Program-made: the position numbers and the translations under genes | The notes under the pieces: model-generated | Told to the model about the DNA's origin: nothing | Databases searched by the model: none | Seen by the model: the letters and a program-made list of their open reading frames with translations, nothing else | Source of the DNA: Mycoplasma sp. CAG:877 | Lineage (GTDB): Bacteria > Bacillota_I > Bacilli_A > RF39 > UBA660 | Direction: 5' to 3' | DNA length: 15,569 bases | Assembly (NCBI GenBank): GCA_000433455.1 | Contig: HF992482.1 | Location: 44,127-59,695 of the forward strand | Part shown: positions 7,017 to 13,279 of the stretch, piece by piece | Numbering within the stretch: the stretch's first letter is position 1 | Layout: every line of letters begins with the position of its first letter

Positions 7017-7025
7017 TGTTATAAT
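7017..7025 (+). promoter_or_regulatory. Transposase promoter (extended -10)
   Basis: TGTTATAAT, a perfect -10 with TG extension, 21 bp before the orfA start and directly after the left-end hairpin. No good -35 is visible. Confidence 0.5.
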
Positions 7026-7045
7026 TAAATTAAGGAGATGATTTT

Positions 7046-7417
7046 ATGGGAAGACCAAAAGGTGGAAAAAATAAATATTGGTCAAAAGAAGAAAAGTTAA
7101 AATTAGTTAAAGAGCATCTTGAACAACACGTAAGTACTTTATAAATAACTACTAGGGAAAATATATCTAATGGTATGTATAATAATTGGTTAAAAAAATA
7201 TTTAGAACAAGGAGAAGTAGGATTAGAAAACAAGAAAAAACCTGGTAATCCATTATCTAAATATATGAACAAAAAACAATTATCAGATATTGAAAAACTA
7301 GAATATGAAAATATGAAGTTAAGAATCGAGAATGAGCGATTAAAAAAAGGTTACATTGTGGAAGGAGATGGTCAAGTTGTAATATTCAATGGTTCAAAGA
7401 ACAAGAATTCGAAATAG
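7046..7417 (+). pseudogene. IS3 orfA (HTH transposase subunit), nonsense-interrupted
   Basis: Starts MGRPKGGKNKYW after AAGGAG. The reading frame reaches LEQHVSTL and meets TAA at 7142-7144, then continues in the same frame as ITTRENISNGMYNNWLKKY through a coiled-coil region with ENMKLRIENERLKK to a stop at 7415-7417. The helix-turn-helix that binds the IS ends is therefore cut in its middle. A restart at ATG 7175 would give only the C-terminal half. A run of seven A (7342-7348) in the LKK codons is a good candidate for the -1 slip that IS3 elements use to make OrfAB. Confidence 0.82.
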
Positions 7418-8265
7418 TACTAATATTAAGTAAAGAATTTAATGTAAGAGCTTTATGTGTTGAAATGGAAGTATCTAGAAGTGGTTATTATAAATGGTTG
7501 AAAAACAAAGATACTCTAAACAATTATGAATTAAATAGAAATGAAATGTGTGAATTAGTTAAAGAATATCATAAAAAACATCCATCATGGGGATATAGAC
7601 ATATTAATAGACAAATAAGAGTTGATATAGGTTGGTATGTTTCAGATAGCTTTGTTCATAAATATTGTAAATTTTTAGGAATTAAATCTGTTGTAAGAAA
7701 TTATAAATATAGAAAGCCTGGAGAATAATCTATTAAATATCCAAATCTAGTTAAAGGCAATTGGGATGTATCTAAACCTTTAGAATTAATAGTTACAGAT
7801 ATGACCTGTATAAAATATCGAGGAGATTTATATGATACAGTTTTATATATGGATGCATTCAATATAGAAATATTAGCTTATTCTTATACTAAAAAACATA
7901 ATTCAATAGTTCCTTATTATGAAGGATTAAATGTAATTTTGGACAAAATAAAAGGAATTAATTACTCCACAACTTTGCACAGTGATCAAGGAGTAGTTTA
8001 TTCCTCTCAGGCATTTACTAATGCACATAAAGATTATAACATAGTTCGTTCAATGAGTCGAGCAGGAACTCCAACAGATAACCCTAAAATGGAATCTATT
8101 AATGGATGGATAAAAGACGAAATCATGAATGATTGGAATACTGATAGCTACAATTCATTTGACGAATTTATTAATACATATATTTATTATTATAACAATG
8201 AACGTTTAGCATGTTCATTAGATTATAAAACCCCAATTCAGTATAAAGCCGAATTAGGGTTCTAA
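7342..8265 (+). pseudogene. IS3 orfB (DDE transposase), nonsense-interrupted
   Basis: Its frame is -1 to orfA and has no start codon before ATG 7465, in keeping with expression as a frameshift fusion from the A7 run. The N-terminal part contains VSRSGYYKWL and HPSWGYRHI (the HTH_21 region); the frame then hits TAA at 7726-7728. In the same frame after it come the rve catalytic core residues: Asp in VTDMT (7798-7800), Asp in HSDQG (7984-7986) and Glu in KMESING (8092-8094). The tail FINTYIYYYNNERLACSLDY is the usual IS3 end. The DDE triad is intact, but full protein would need the stop to be read through. Two TAA codons in two frames argue for decay rather than sequencing error. Confidence 0.84.
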
Positions 8266-8304
8266 AAATTCTTTTTTAGTGTCCACTTTTTATTGACTTA
8301 TTCA

Positions 8305-8319
8305 TTCTAAATAAGTAGA
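8305..8319 (+). repeat. Right flanking direct repeat of the IS3 element
   Basis: TTCTAAATAAGTAGA, starting at the base after the element's right end; 14 of 15 bases equal the left copy at 6948-6962. Confidence 0.8.
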
Positions 8320-8356
8320 ACATTTTTTTATTTATCTGTTATATAATAGAAGTAAA

Positions 8357-8476
8357 TTAGTCACATAAGTCGTCAAAAGCCTTTGGTTCATCAACAAGTA
8401 CCCACATACATCCCAAACTAGCAGCACCAGTAGCCATCATTGCAATAGCAGCTAATAATCCAGCAATTTTTTTCAA
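8357..8476 (-). CDS. agrD: Cyclic autoinducer prepeptide, AgrD-like
   Basis: 39 codons, TTG start, with GGAGGA (8485-8490 on the minus strand) 8 nt before it. The layout is that of AgrD. An amphipathic, Ala/Leu-rich leader starts with two lysines (KKIAGLLAAIAMMATGAA). A core follows with the single cysteine before an aromatic (GCMWVLV). Then comes an acidic recognition tail (DEPKAFDDLCD) like the conserved DE/QP...L tail needed by AgrB. The predicted product is a thiolactone or related ring closed on Cys23, most likely CMWVL or CMWVLV; the exact length cannot be read from sequence. It lies 45 bp downstream of agrB on the same strand and is presumably co-transcribed with it. An extra Cys38 in the tail is unusual. 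Confidence 0.85.
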   Translation of the reverse strand: MKKIAGLLAAIAMMATGAASLGCMWVLVDEPKAFDDLCD

Positions 8477-8521
8477 AATACATATCCTCCTTTCAAAATT
8501 TATGCCAAAATATATGATATT

Positions 8522-9121
8522 TTAAGCCTTAGTAAAATTTTTATAATTATTATATGGTTGTTTAAATACCATATAAGTCAAAGGATTGATAACAATAGCC
8601 TCTATAATAAGAGCACTTAATAACAATGGAGTAATAAATGTATTAAAAAATATAATAATTAATGAAGTATAAATAAATCCAATTAAAACGGTAGACCATT
8701 TTCTTATCTTCCTTTTTTTAGCATTAGGAAGTGGTCTTTTAACTGTATCAGCTGGTGCAAATAATATATAACTTACAATACATATAAAACAAATAACTAA
8801 ACAAACAACTTTCGGTATAAATATTTGAATTAAAATGTATGGTAAAATAACAAATTGAAATAGGGAAATGAAAAGGCATTGAATACTTTTTTCAGCGTGG
8901 AATCCAAATCCAGTAAATCGGATAATATTAAAAAGTATTAATGTTATTAAGACCTCTTTGAAAATGCCAAGTATTAGCGAGAGTATAATAATAACTATTA
9001 GTTTTTGAACTGTCAAATAAATTCCTTCTAAGCCATATCTTAATTTCTCAATATCTTTTTCAGAAAAATCATTATAGTTTTTTATAAACTTAATTGACGA
9101 GTTTAGGAAAGCACTTTTCAT
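8522..9121 (-). CDS. agrB: AgrB-family autoinducer-processing membrane protease
   Basis: 199 aa, ATG start 4 nt after GAGGTG on the minus strand. AgrB cuts the AgrD tail and closes the peptide ring at the membrane. The catalytic block RFTGFGFHAEKSIQC (68-82) carries His75 and Cys82, seven residues apart as in staphylococcal AgrB, with FG in place of the usual GG. Hydrophobic segments lie at about 38-52, 57-67, 83-103, 104-122 and 140-180. The loop APADTVKRPLPNAKKRKIRKW is the conserved basic AgrB loop. It forms an operon with agrD downstream. A TATAAT on the minus strand (9145-9140) is the best -10, giving a very short leader and no good -35, as expected of an activator-dependent promoter. 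Confidence 0.93.
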   Translation of the reverse strand: MKSAFLNSSIKFIKNYNDFSEKDIEKLRYGLEGIYLTVQKLIVIIILSLILGIFKEVLITLILFNIIRFTGFGFHAEKSIQCLFISLFQFVILPYILIQIFIPKVVCLVICFICIVSYILFAPADTVKRPLPNAKKRKIRKWSTVLIGFIYTSLIIIFFNTFITPLLLSALIIEAIVINPLTYMVFKQPYNNYKNFTKA

Positions 9122-9139
9122 GTTTCACCTCACACTTAC

Positions 9140-9145
9140 ATTATA
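9140..9145 (-). promoter_or_regulatory. Possible agrBD -10 element
   Basis: TATAAT read on the minus strand, about 20 bp before the agrB start. No -35 match lies 16-19 bp upstream. A second, weaker option further up is TCGACA (9218-9213) with GATACT (9192-9187), spaced 20 bp. Confidence 0.35.
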
Positions 9146-9232
9146 AGATTAAAAATTTTAAATAAATTTTTAATCTATATATTGTTAGTATCAAATTAAA
9201 AAAATCGAATTTTGTCGAAAAATAGGGGATTT

Positions 9233-9267
9233 CATACAATTCACGGCGCTATACATACAAGTTACGG
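9233..9267. promoter_or_regulatory. Paired direct repeat, candidate AgrA/LytTR operator
   Basis: CATACAATTCACGG (9233-9246) and CATACAAGTTACGG (9254-9267) match at 12 of 14 positions and are 21 bp apart start to start, two helical turns. LytTR regulators (AgrA, ComE, VirR, PlnC/D) bind such two-turn direct repeats; the ACAATTCA core resembles the ComE-type half-site. It lies in the gap between agrB and csp, about 110 bp from agrB and 80 bp from csp. The sequence orientation and distance to the next -10 fit csp slightly better; agrBD, or both, remain possible. Confidence 0.6.
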
Positions 9268-9294
9268 AAAGAATATAAAAAGTACACTTAAATT

Positions 9295-9303
9295 TGATAG
9301 AAT
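9295..9303 (+). promoter_or_regulatory. csp promoter, extended -10 without -35
   Basis: TGATAGAAT matches an extended -10 with one mismatch. The -35 position (about 9275-9280) reads ATAAAA, so an activator would be needed. The second half of the direct repeat ends about 30 bp before the -10. Confidence 0.45.
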
Positions 9304-9347
9304 CAAACTACCAAAGGACAATGGTAGAAAAGTGAGGTGCTAGAGGT

Positions 9348-9569
9348 ATGATGATTGGTCGTGTAAAATGGTTCAATAATGAAAAGGGTTATGGCTTTAT
9401 TGAATTCAAAGAAAACGAAGATATATTTGTTCATTATTCAGCAATCGAAATCGATGGATATAAAACATTATCTGAAGGCCAACTAGTAGAGTTTAAATTA
9501 GTTGAAACCAGCAAAGGTTATCAAGCAATAAACGTTAAGCTAGTAAAAGAAACTACTACTGAAAAGTAG
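9348..9569 (+). CDS. csp: Cold-shock-domain protein (CspA family)
   Basis: 73 aa single OB-fold protein that binds single-stranded RNA/DNA and loosens RNA structure. RNP1 (KGYGFIEF, residues 14-21) and RNP2 (DIFVHYSAI, 25-33) are intact, following GRVKWFNNEKG. Two ATG codons are adjacent; ATG 9348 lies 8 nt after GAGGTG, and ATG 9351 is the alternative. The transcript leader would be short, unlike the long leader of cold-induced cspA genes. It includes a 6-bp hairpin, CTACCA (9308-9313) with TGGTAG (9322-9327), just before the ribosome site. It is divergent from agrB, with the paired repeat between them, so it may be an Agr target. The stop codon is inside the terminator stem. Confidence 0.94.
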   Translation: MMIGRVKWFNNEKGYGFIEFKENEDIFVHYSAIEIDGYKTLSEGQLVEFKLVETSKGYQAINVKLVKETTTEK

Positions 9570-9579
9570 TAGTTTTTTT
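9552..9579 (+). terminator. Intrinsic terminator of csp
   Basis: A perfect 9-bp stem, ACTACTACT (9552-9560) with AGTAGTAGT (9565-9573), around a GAAA tetraloop, then a T run. The csp stop (9567-9569) is in the 3' arm. Confidence 0.9.
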
Positions 9580-9589
9580 CCCTCTAATA

Positions 9590-9598
9590 TGCTATAAT
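9590..9598 (+). promoter_or_regulatory. hpf promoter (extended -10)
   Basis: TGCTATAAT directly after the csp terminator, 22 bp before the hpf start. The -35 region falls in the terminator and is a poor match. Confidence 0.55.
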
Positions 9599-9620
9599 TT
9601 AATTGTAAGGAGGAATGAAT

Positions 9621-10157
9621 ATGGAAATAATTATACGTGGAGATAAGCTAAAAATTACAGATTCTATGCATAACTATATCGAAGAAAAATTAGGAAAGTT
9701 AGAGAAATATCTAAAGAATAGCGATGAAATTCGTGCAAATGTTATAGTAAAAGTAAAGAATCATGAGCAACGAGTAGAAATAACTATTCCGTTAAAAACT
9801 TATATTGTAAGAGCTGAGGAGACAAAAGATGACTTCTATGCAGCAGTAGATAAAGCTCTAGATACCTTAGAAAGACAAATTAGAAAGAATAAGACTAGAA
9901 TGATGTCAAAACAAGTTAAGACTAATTTTGATTTTGATATTAGTGAAATAGAACAAGAAATAGAAAAAGAACAAGAAGAAAAGAAAGTTGTAAAAAGAAA
10001 AACTGTTGAAGTAAAACCAATGAATGAAGAAGAAGCAATTCTTCAAATGGAATTACTTGGACATGAGTTTTATATGTATAAAGACAGCGAAAGTGGAAAA
10101 AGTGCAGTCGTATACAAGAGAAAAGATGGAAACTATGGTGTAATCGAATCAGAGTAA
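9621..10157 (+). CDS. hpf: Ribosome hibernation promoting factor, long form
   Basis: 178 aa. ATG 9621 is 7 nt after AAGGAGG (9607-9613); ATG 9615 is only one base away and unlikely. Residues 1 to about 105 are the HPF/RaiA beta-alpha domain (IIIRGDKLKITDSMHNYIEEKL, with the basic RQIRKNKTRM helix end). A very acidic then basic linker (about 108-128) follows. The C-terminal domain, about 130-178, has MNEEEAILQMELLGHEFYMY and VVYKRKDGNYGVI and is diagnostic of the long form. Long HPF joins two 70S ribosomes through this domain to give inactive 100S dimers in stationary phase or stress. The hpf-secA order is conserved in many Firmicutes. Confidence 0.95.
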   Translation: MEIIIRGDKLKITDSMHNYIEEKLGKLEKYLKNSDEIRANVIVKVKNHEQRVEITIPLKTYIVRAEETKDDFYAAVDKALDTLERQIRKNKTRMMSKQVKTNFDFDISEIEQEIEKEQEEKKVVKRKTVEVKPMNEEEAILQMELLGHEFYMYKDSESGKSAVVYKRKDGNYGVIESE

Positions 10158-10175
10158 AACCATTCAAAAAAGAAG

Positions 10176-10223
10176 AAAATGAAGGGAAAATAAGTATATT
10201 ACTTTCTTTCTTCATTTTTTTTT
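10176..10223 (+). terminator. Intrinsic terminator of hpf
   Basis: AAAATGAAG (10176-10184) pairs with CTTCATTTT (10210-10218), with further partial pairing inside and a T run to 10223. Confidence 0.65.
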
Positions 10224-10254
10224 GATAAAATAAATACTTGAAGGAGTTGATAGA

Positions 10255-12744
10255 ATGAACCTATTGAGGAGATTATTCGATCACGAATACAAAGAAATGA
10301 AAAAATTTACTGTATTAGCAGACAAAGTAATGGCTTTAGACGAAGAGTATTCAAAGTTAACTGATACAGAATTACAGAATAAAACAGAGGAATTTAAAAA
10401 TAGACTAAGAGATGGAGAAACATTAGATGACATTTTAGTAGAAGCTTTTGCAACTGCTCGTGAGGCTGCTTTCCGTGTTATTGGTGAAAAACATTTCTAC
10501 GTCCAAATACTAGGTGGCCTTGCTATACACTTTGGTAACATAGCTGAAATGAAAACCGGTGAAGGTAAAACATTAACCAGTGTCTTACCAGCATACTTAA
10601 ATGCTCTAACAGGTGAAGGAGTACATATCATAACTGTTAATGAGTATTTAGCAACACGTGATGCTGCTTGGATGGGTAAAATTCACGAATTCTTAGGACT
10701 AACAGTTGGAGTAAATACAAGAGACCTAACACCAAAAGAAAAACAAGAAGCATATAATTGTGATATCTTATATTCAACAAATAATGAAATTGGTTTTGAT
10801 TACTTAAGAGATAACATGGTTGTACGTAAGGAAGACCGTGTTCAACGTAAATTAAATTTTGCCATTATCGATGAGGTTGACTCAGTTTTAATTGATGAAG
10901 CTAGAACTCCATTAATTATTTCTGGTGGTGAAATGAGAAGTGCCAATCTATATATTGATGCTGACCGTTTTGCAAAAAGCTTAAAAGACGAAAAAGACTT
11001 TATTTATGATGAAAAAACAAAGAGTGTTAATTTAACAGACCAAGGTTCAGAAAAAGCTGAAAAGACATTTAATATATCAAATCTTTATGAAATAGAAAAT
11101 GCCGGTCTTCTACACTATATAAATCAAGCACTACGTGCAAATTACTCTATGAAAAGAGATGTTGATTACGTAGTTCAAGATGATGAAGTAGTAATTGTAG
11201 ATCAATTTACTGGACGTCTAATGAAAGGTAGAGCTTATTCTGATGGACTTCATCAAGCAATAGAAGCAAAAGAAGGAGTAACAATCAATCAAGAGACAAA
11301 GACACTTGCAACAATAACATTCCAAAACTTATTCAGAATGTACAAAAAGCTATCTGGTATGACTGGTACTGCAAAAACTGAAGAAGAAGAATTTAGAAAC
11401 ATTTATAACATGTATGTTATTGAAATACCAACTAATAAACCAGTAATTCGTATTGATGCTCCAGACTTAGTTTACGCTACAAAAGAAGCTAAATATAAAG
11501 CAATTATTAACTTTGTAAAAGAGCGTTATGAAAAGGGTCAACCAGTATTAATAGGTACTATTGCTATTGAAACCAGTGAATTAATTAGTAGTTTATTAAA
11601 ACAAGCTAAAATACCACATGAAGTATTAAATGCTAAAAACCATGCCCGTGAAGCAGAAATTATTTCTAAGATTGGTTTAAATAAATCAGTAACAATCGCT
11701 ACAAACATGGCTGGTCGTGGTACCGATATCAAACTATCAGACGAAATAAGAAATTTAGGTGGTTTATGTGTTGTTGGTACAGAGCGTCATGAATCACGTC
11801 GTATTGATAATCAGTTAAGAGGTCGTTCTGGTCGTCAAGGAGATCCTGGTTATACTCAATTCTTTGTTTCTATGAAAGATGATTTAATGGTCCGTTTTGG
11901 ATCTGACAGAATCGGCGAAATGATGAAGAATATGGGTCTAGGAGATCAAGCAATTCAAAGCAAAACATTTACTAAATCTATTGGAACGGCTCAAAAAAGA
12001 GTTGAAGGTAACAACTTTGATATTCGTAAACAATTACTTCAATATGATGATGTAATGAATAATCAAAGAGAAATCATTTACGAAAAAAGAAATACTATTC
12101 TAGATAGTGATTCAATTCATGAAATGGTATTAAGTTCATTTAGACATCACGTAGAAGACTTAGTTAATTCACATCTAGCACCAGAAGGAATGCTAACAGA
12201 TGCTGATTTAACTGAAATAGTGGACTTTGCTAATGAAAATTTATTAAGAAAAGATATCAAAAAGAAAGATATTGAAGGAATAACTCCAGAAGAAGTAATT
12301 GATAAAATAGCAAAACAAGTAATTTCTGAATACGAAGAAAAAATAAAAGATATTCCACAAGAAATATCAGAAGAATTTGAAAAAGTAATTACTTTACAAG
12401 TTGTTGATAATTATTGGATGGAACATATCAATACCATGTCTCATCTAAGAGAAGGTATTCATTTAAGAGGATATGCACAAGAGGATCCTCTAAGAGCTTA
12501 TACTATGGAAGGATTTGAGTTATTTGACTCAATGCTTCAAAAGATAGATAAAGATATTACTATCTTCCTATTAAAAGCTGAAATTAGACATAACGTAGAA
12601 AGAAAAGCTGTTTCTAAAAAACAAATCACTAATGAAAGTGATGATACAGCAAAACGTACTCCTAAGAAGTCTAAAAAAATAGGTCGCAATGATCCTTGCC
12701 CTTGTGGTTCGGGGAAAAAATACAAACAATGCTGCGGAAAGTAA
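10255..12744 (+). CDS. secA: Preprotein translocase ATPase SecA
   Basis: 829 aa, full length. ATG lies after AAGGAG. SecA is the cytoplasmic motor that pushes unfolded preproteins through SecYEG. Seen in order: N-terminal RRLFDHEYKEMKK; Walker A MKTGEGKT (99-106); the DEAD-like DEVDSVLIDEARTPLIISG; the preprotein cross-linking region with DQFTGRLMKGRAYSDGLHQAI; the second motor domain with MAGRGTDIKLS and RGRSGRQGDPG; the helical scaffold with VVDNYWMEHINTMSHLREGI; and a Lys-rich linker ending in CPCGSGKKYKQCC (Cys815, 817, 826, 827), the zinc site that contacts SecB or ribosomes and lipids. A TAAAAT -10 at 10225-10230 is possible. prfB, the usual next gene, is not seen. Confidence 0.98.
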   Translation: MNLLRRLFDHEYKEMKKFTVLADKVMALDEEYSKLTDTELQNKTEEFKNRLRDGETLDDILVEAFATAREAAFRVIGEKHFYVQILGGLAIHFGNIAEMKTGEGKTLTSVLPAYLNALTGEGVHIITVNEYLATRDAAWMGKIHEFLGLTVGVNTRDLTPKEKQEAYNCDILYSTNNEIGFDYLRDNMVVRKEDRVQRKLNFAIIDEVDSVLIDEARTPLIISGGEMRSANLYIDADRFAKSLKDEKDFIYDEKTKSVNLTDQGSEKAEKTFNISNLYEIENAGLLHYINQALRANYSMKRDVDYVVQDDEVVIVDQFTGRLMKGRAYSDGLHQAIEAKEGVTINQETKTLATITFQNLFRMYKKLSGMTGTAKTEEEEFRNIYNMYVIEIPTNKPVIRIDAPDLVYATKEAKYKAIINFVKERYEKGQPVLIGTIAIETSELISSLLKQAKIPHEVLNAKNHAREAEIISKIGLNKSVTIATNMAGRGTDIKLSDEIRNLGGLCVVGTERHESRRIDNQLRGRSGRQGDPGYTQFFVSMKDDLMVRFGSDRIGEMMKNMGLGDQAIQSKTFTKSIGTAQKRVEGNNFDIRKQLLQYDDVMNNQREIIYEKRNTILDSDSIHEMVLSSFRHHVEDLVNSHLAPEGMLTDADLTEIVDFANENLLRKDIKKKDIEGITPEEVIDKIAKQVISEYEEKIKDIPQEISEEFEKVITLQVVDNYWMEHINTMSHLREGIHLRGYAQEDPLRAYTMEGFELFDSMLQKIDKDITIFLLKAEIRHNVERKAVSKKQITNESDDTAKRTPKKSKKIGRNDPCPCGSGKKYKQCCGK

Positions 12745-12838
12745 GATAAAATAAGGGAAAACAAGAAATTCAAAGAATATTAAGTTGGTTCGAGTTTGAT
12801 AACTTGTCCACGTAATACTAATAAAACCTAAGTAAAAC

Positions 12839-12878
12839 AAGGATGTAGACAACATTTTAAATGTGGACATCCTTTTTT
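12839..12878 (+). terminator. Intrinsic terminator after secA
   Basis: AAGGATGT (12839-12846) pairs with ACATCCTT (12867-12874), with an inner ACATTT/AAATGT pairing, then T6. The stretch from the secA stop to here (12745-12838) holds no ORF or structure I can support. Confidence 0.85.
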
Positions 12879-12891
12879 ATTACTTTGACTT

Positions 12892-12920
12892 TTGACAAAA
12901 TGCAAGTTTAGTGCTATAAT
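12892..12920 (+). promoter_or_regulatory. Consensus promoter for the trpS T-box transcript
   Basis: TTGACA (12892-12897), a 17-bp spacer and TATAAT (12915-12920), a full sigma-A consensus. Transcription should start near 12927. Such a strong promoter suits a gene controlled by later termination. Confidence 0.9.
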
Positions 12921-12926
12921 CTAACC

Positions 12927-13173
12927 ATATTTTAAATCAGTGATTTGGAGAAGTAGATATTTATGAAATTTATAGAAAGCAACTGGTTGATGGAAAGTTG
13001 CAATGGATGAATATTGAATGGACCAAAGAGAGTTTTTCAGAAATTAATTAAAGTATGAAAAATCGGGAGTTTCTACCCGTTATCAAGTGAACATATATGA
13101 TGGTATATGAAATGAAACTATTATTAGGTGGCACAAGATTCTTGTCTTAATTTTTAGACTGGAATCTTTTTTT
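12927..13173 (+). promoter_or_regulatory. T-box riboswitch responding to tRNA-Trp
   Basis: The leader between the promoter and trpS has T-box features. An AGTAGA stretch near the 5' end and a GCAAC/GTTGC stem (12999-13003 with 13015-region pairing) fit Stem I. A TGG Trp specifier follows at 13019-13021 within GAATGGACC. A CGGG...CCCG hairpin (about 13064-13079) fits Stem III. The T-box core AGGTGGCAC is at 13126-13134. TGGC (13129-13132) would pair with an acceptor end GCCA, correct for tRNA-Trp with discriminator G. A terminator overlaps the end. Uncharged tRNA-Trp should stabilise the antiterminator and allow trpS expression. The exact Stem I fold was not computed. Confidence 0.85.
13136..13173 (+). 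terminator. T-box regulatory terminator
   Basis: AGATTC (13136-13141) pairs with GAATCT (13162-13167), with GTCT/AGAC inside, followed by seven T. Its 5' arm overlaps the T-box antiterminator region. Confidence 0.85.
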
Positions 13174-13196
13174 ATTTATAAGAAGGAGATGGTTGT

Positions 13197-13235
13197 ATGG
13201 AAAAGTATGTGAAACGATGGTGTAAGTTATATTAA
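13197..13235 (+). CDS. Possible 12-codon leader peptide upstream of trpS
   Basis: MEKYVKRWCKLY, with a textbook ribosome site (GAAGGAG, 8 nt before ATG). It lies between the T-box terminator and the trpS ribosome site and contains one Trp codon at position 8. In Bacillus subtilis the T-box operon for anti-TRAP has a similar short Trp-containing leader ORF that adds translational control. This may be a parallel case, or the remnant of an earlier start region. It ends 44 nt before trpS; no alternative RNA fold was established. Confidence 0.5.
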   Translation: MEKYVKRWCKLY

Positions 13236-13279
13236 TCATTGATTTAAAATATAAAAATATAAGAAAGAAGGAAAAAAAT

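Larger units (their letters stand above)
6963..8304 (+). mobile_element. IS3-family insertion sequence, decayed
   Basis: 1342 bp. The ends are inverted repeats of 26 bp, matching at 18 positions without gaps. Both begin TGAA and share AAAAGT and GACAC blocks, so the element reads TG...CA as in IS3 elements. Inside are an HTH orfA and a DDE orfB in the -1 frame, each interrupted by one TAA. It lies in the convergent gap between agrC and agrD and does not interrupt either gene. The flanking direct repeats abut the ends exactly but are 15 bp long, whereas IS3 elements usually duplicate 3-5 bp. With both frames broken, it is probably immobile unless helped in trans. Confidence 0.88.

Noticed and set aside
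8418..8483. Minus-strand ATG ORF of 21 codons overlapping agrD, rich in Cys and Trp (starts MYFEKNC)
   Set aside because: It is out of frame with the AgrD-like frame, its ATG is too close to the ribosome site, and its composition is what the shifted frame of agrD yields. The TTG frame has all AgrD features.
12784..12800. TTGGTTCGAGTTTG looked like a tRNA T-arm or an att site matching the palindrome at 15532
   Set aside because: No acceptor stem, anticodon arm or CCA-type end can be built around it, and shared bases with 15532-15551 are limited to about 8 nt in different order.
12745..12838. Possible prfB remnant after secA
   Set aside because: No reading frame here resembles release factor 2 and its frameshift signal is absent; the stretch appears empty.
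12537..12870. Minus-strand ORFs over the secA end and its terminator
   Set aside because: They are reverse-strand shadows of secA with no ribosome site or recognisable domain.
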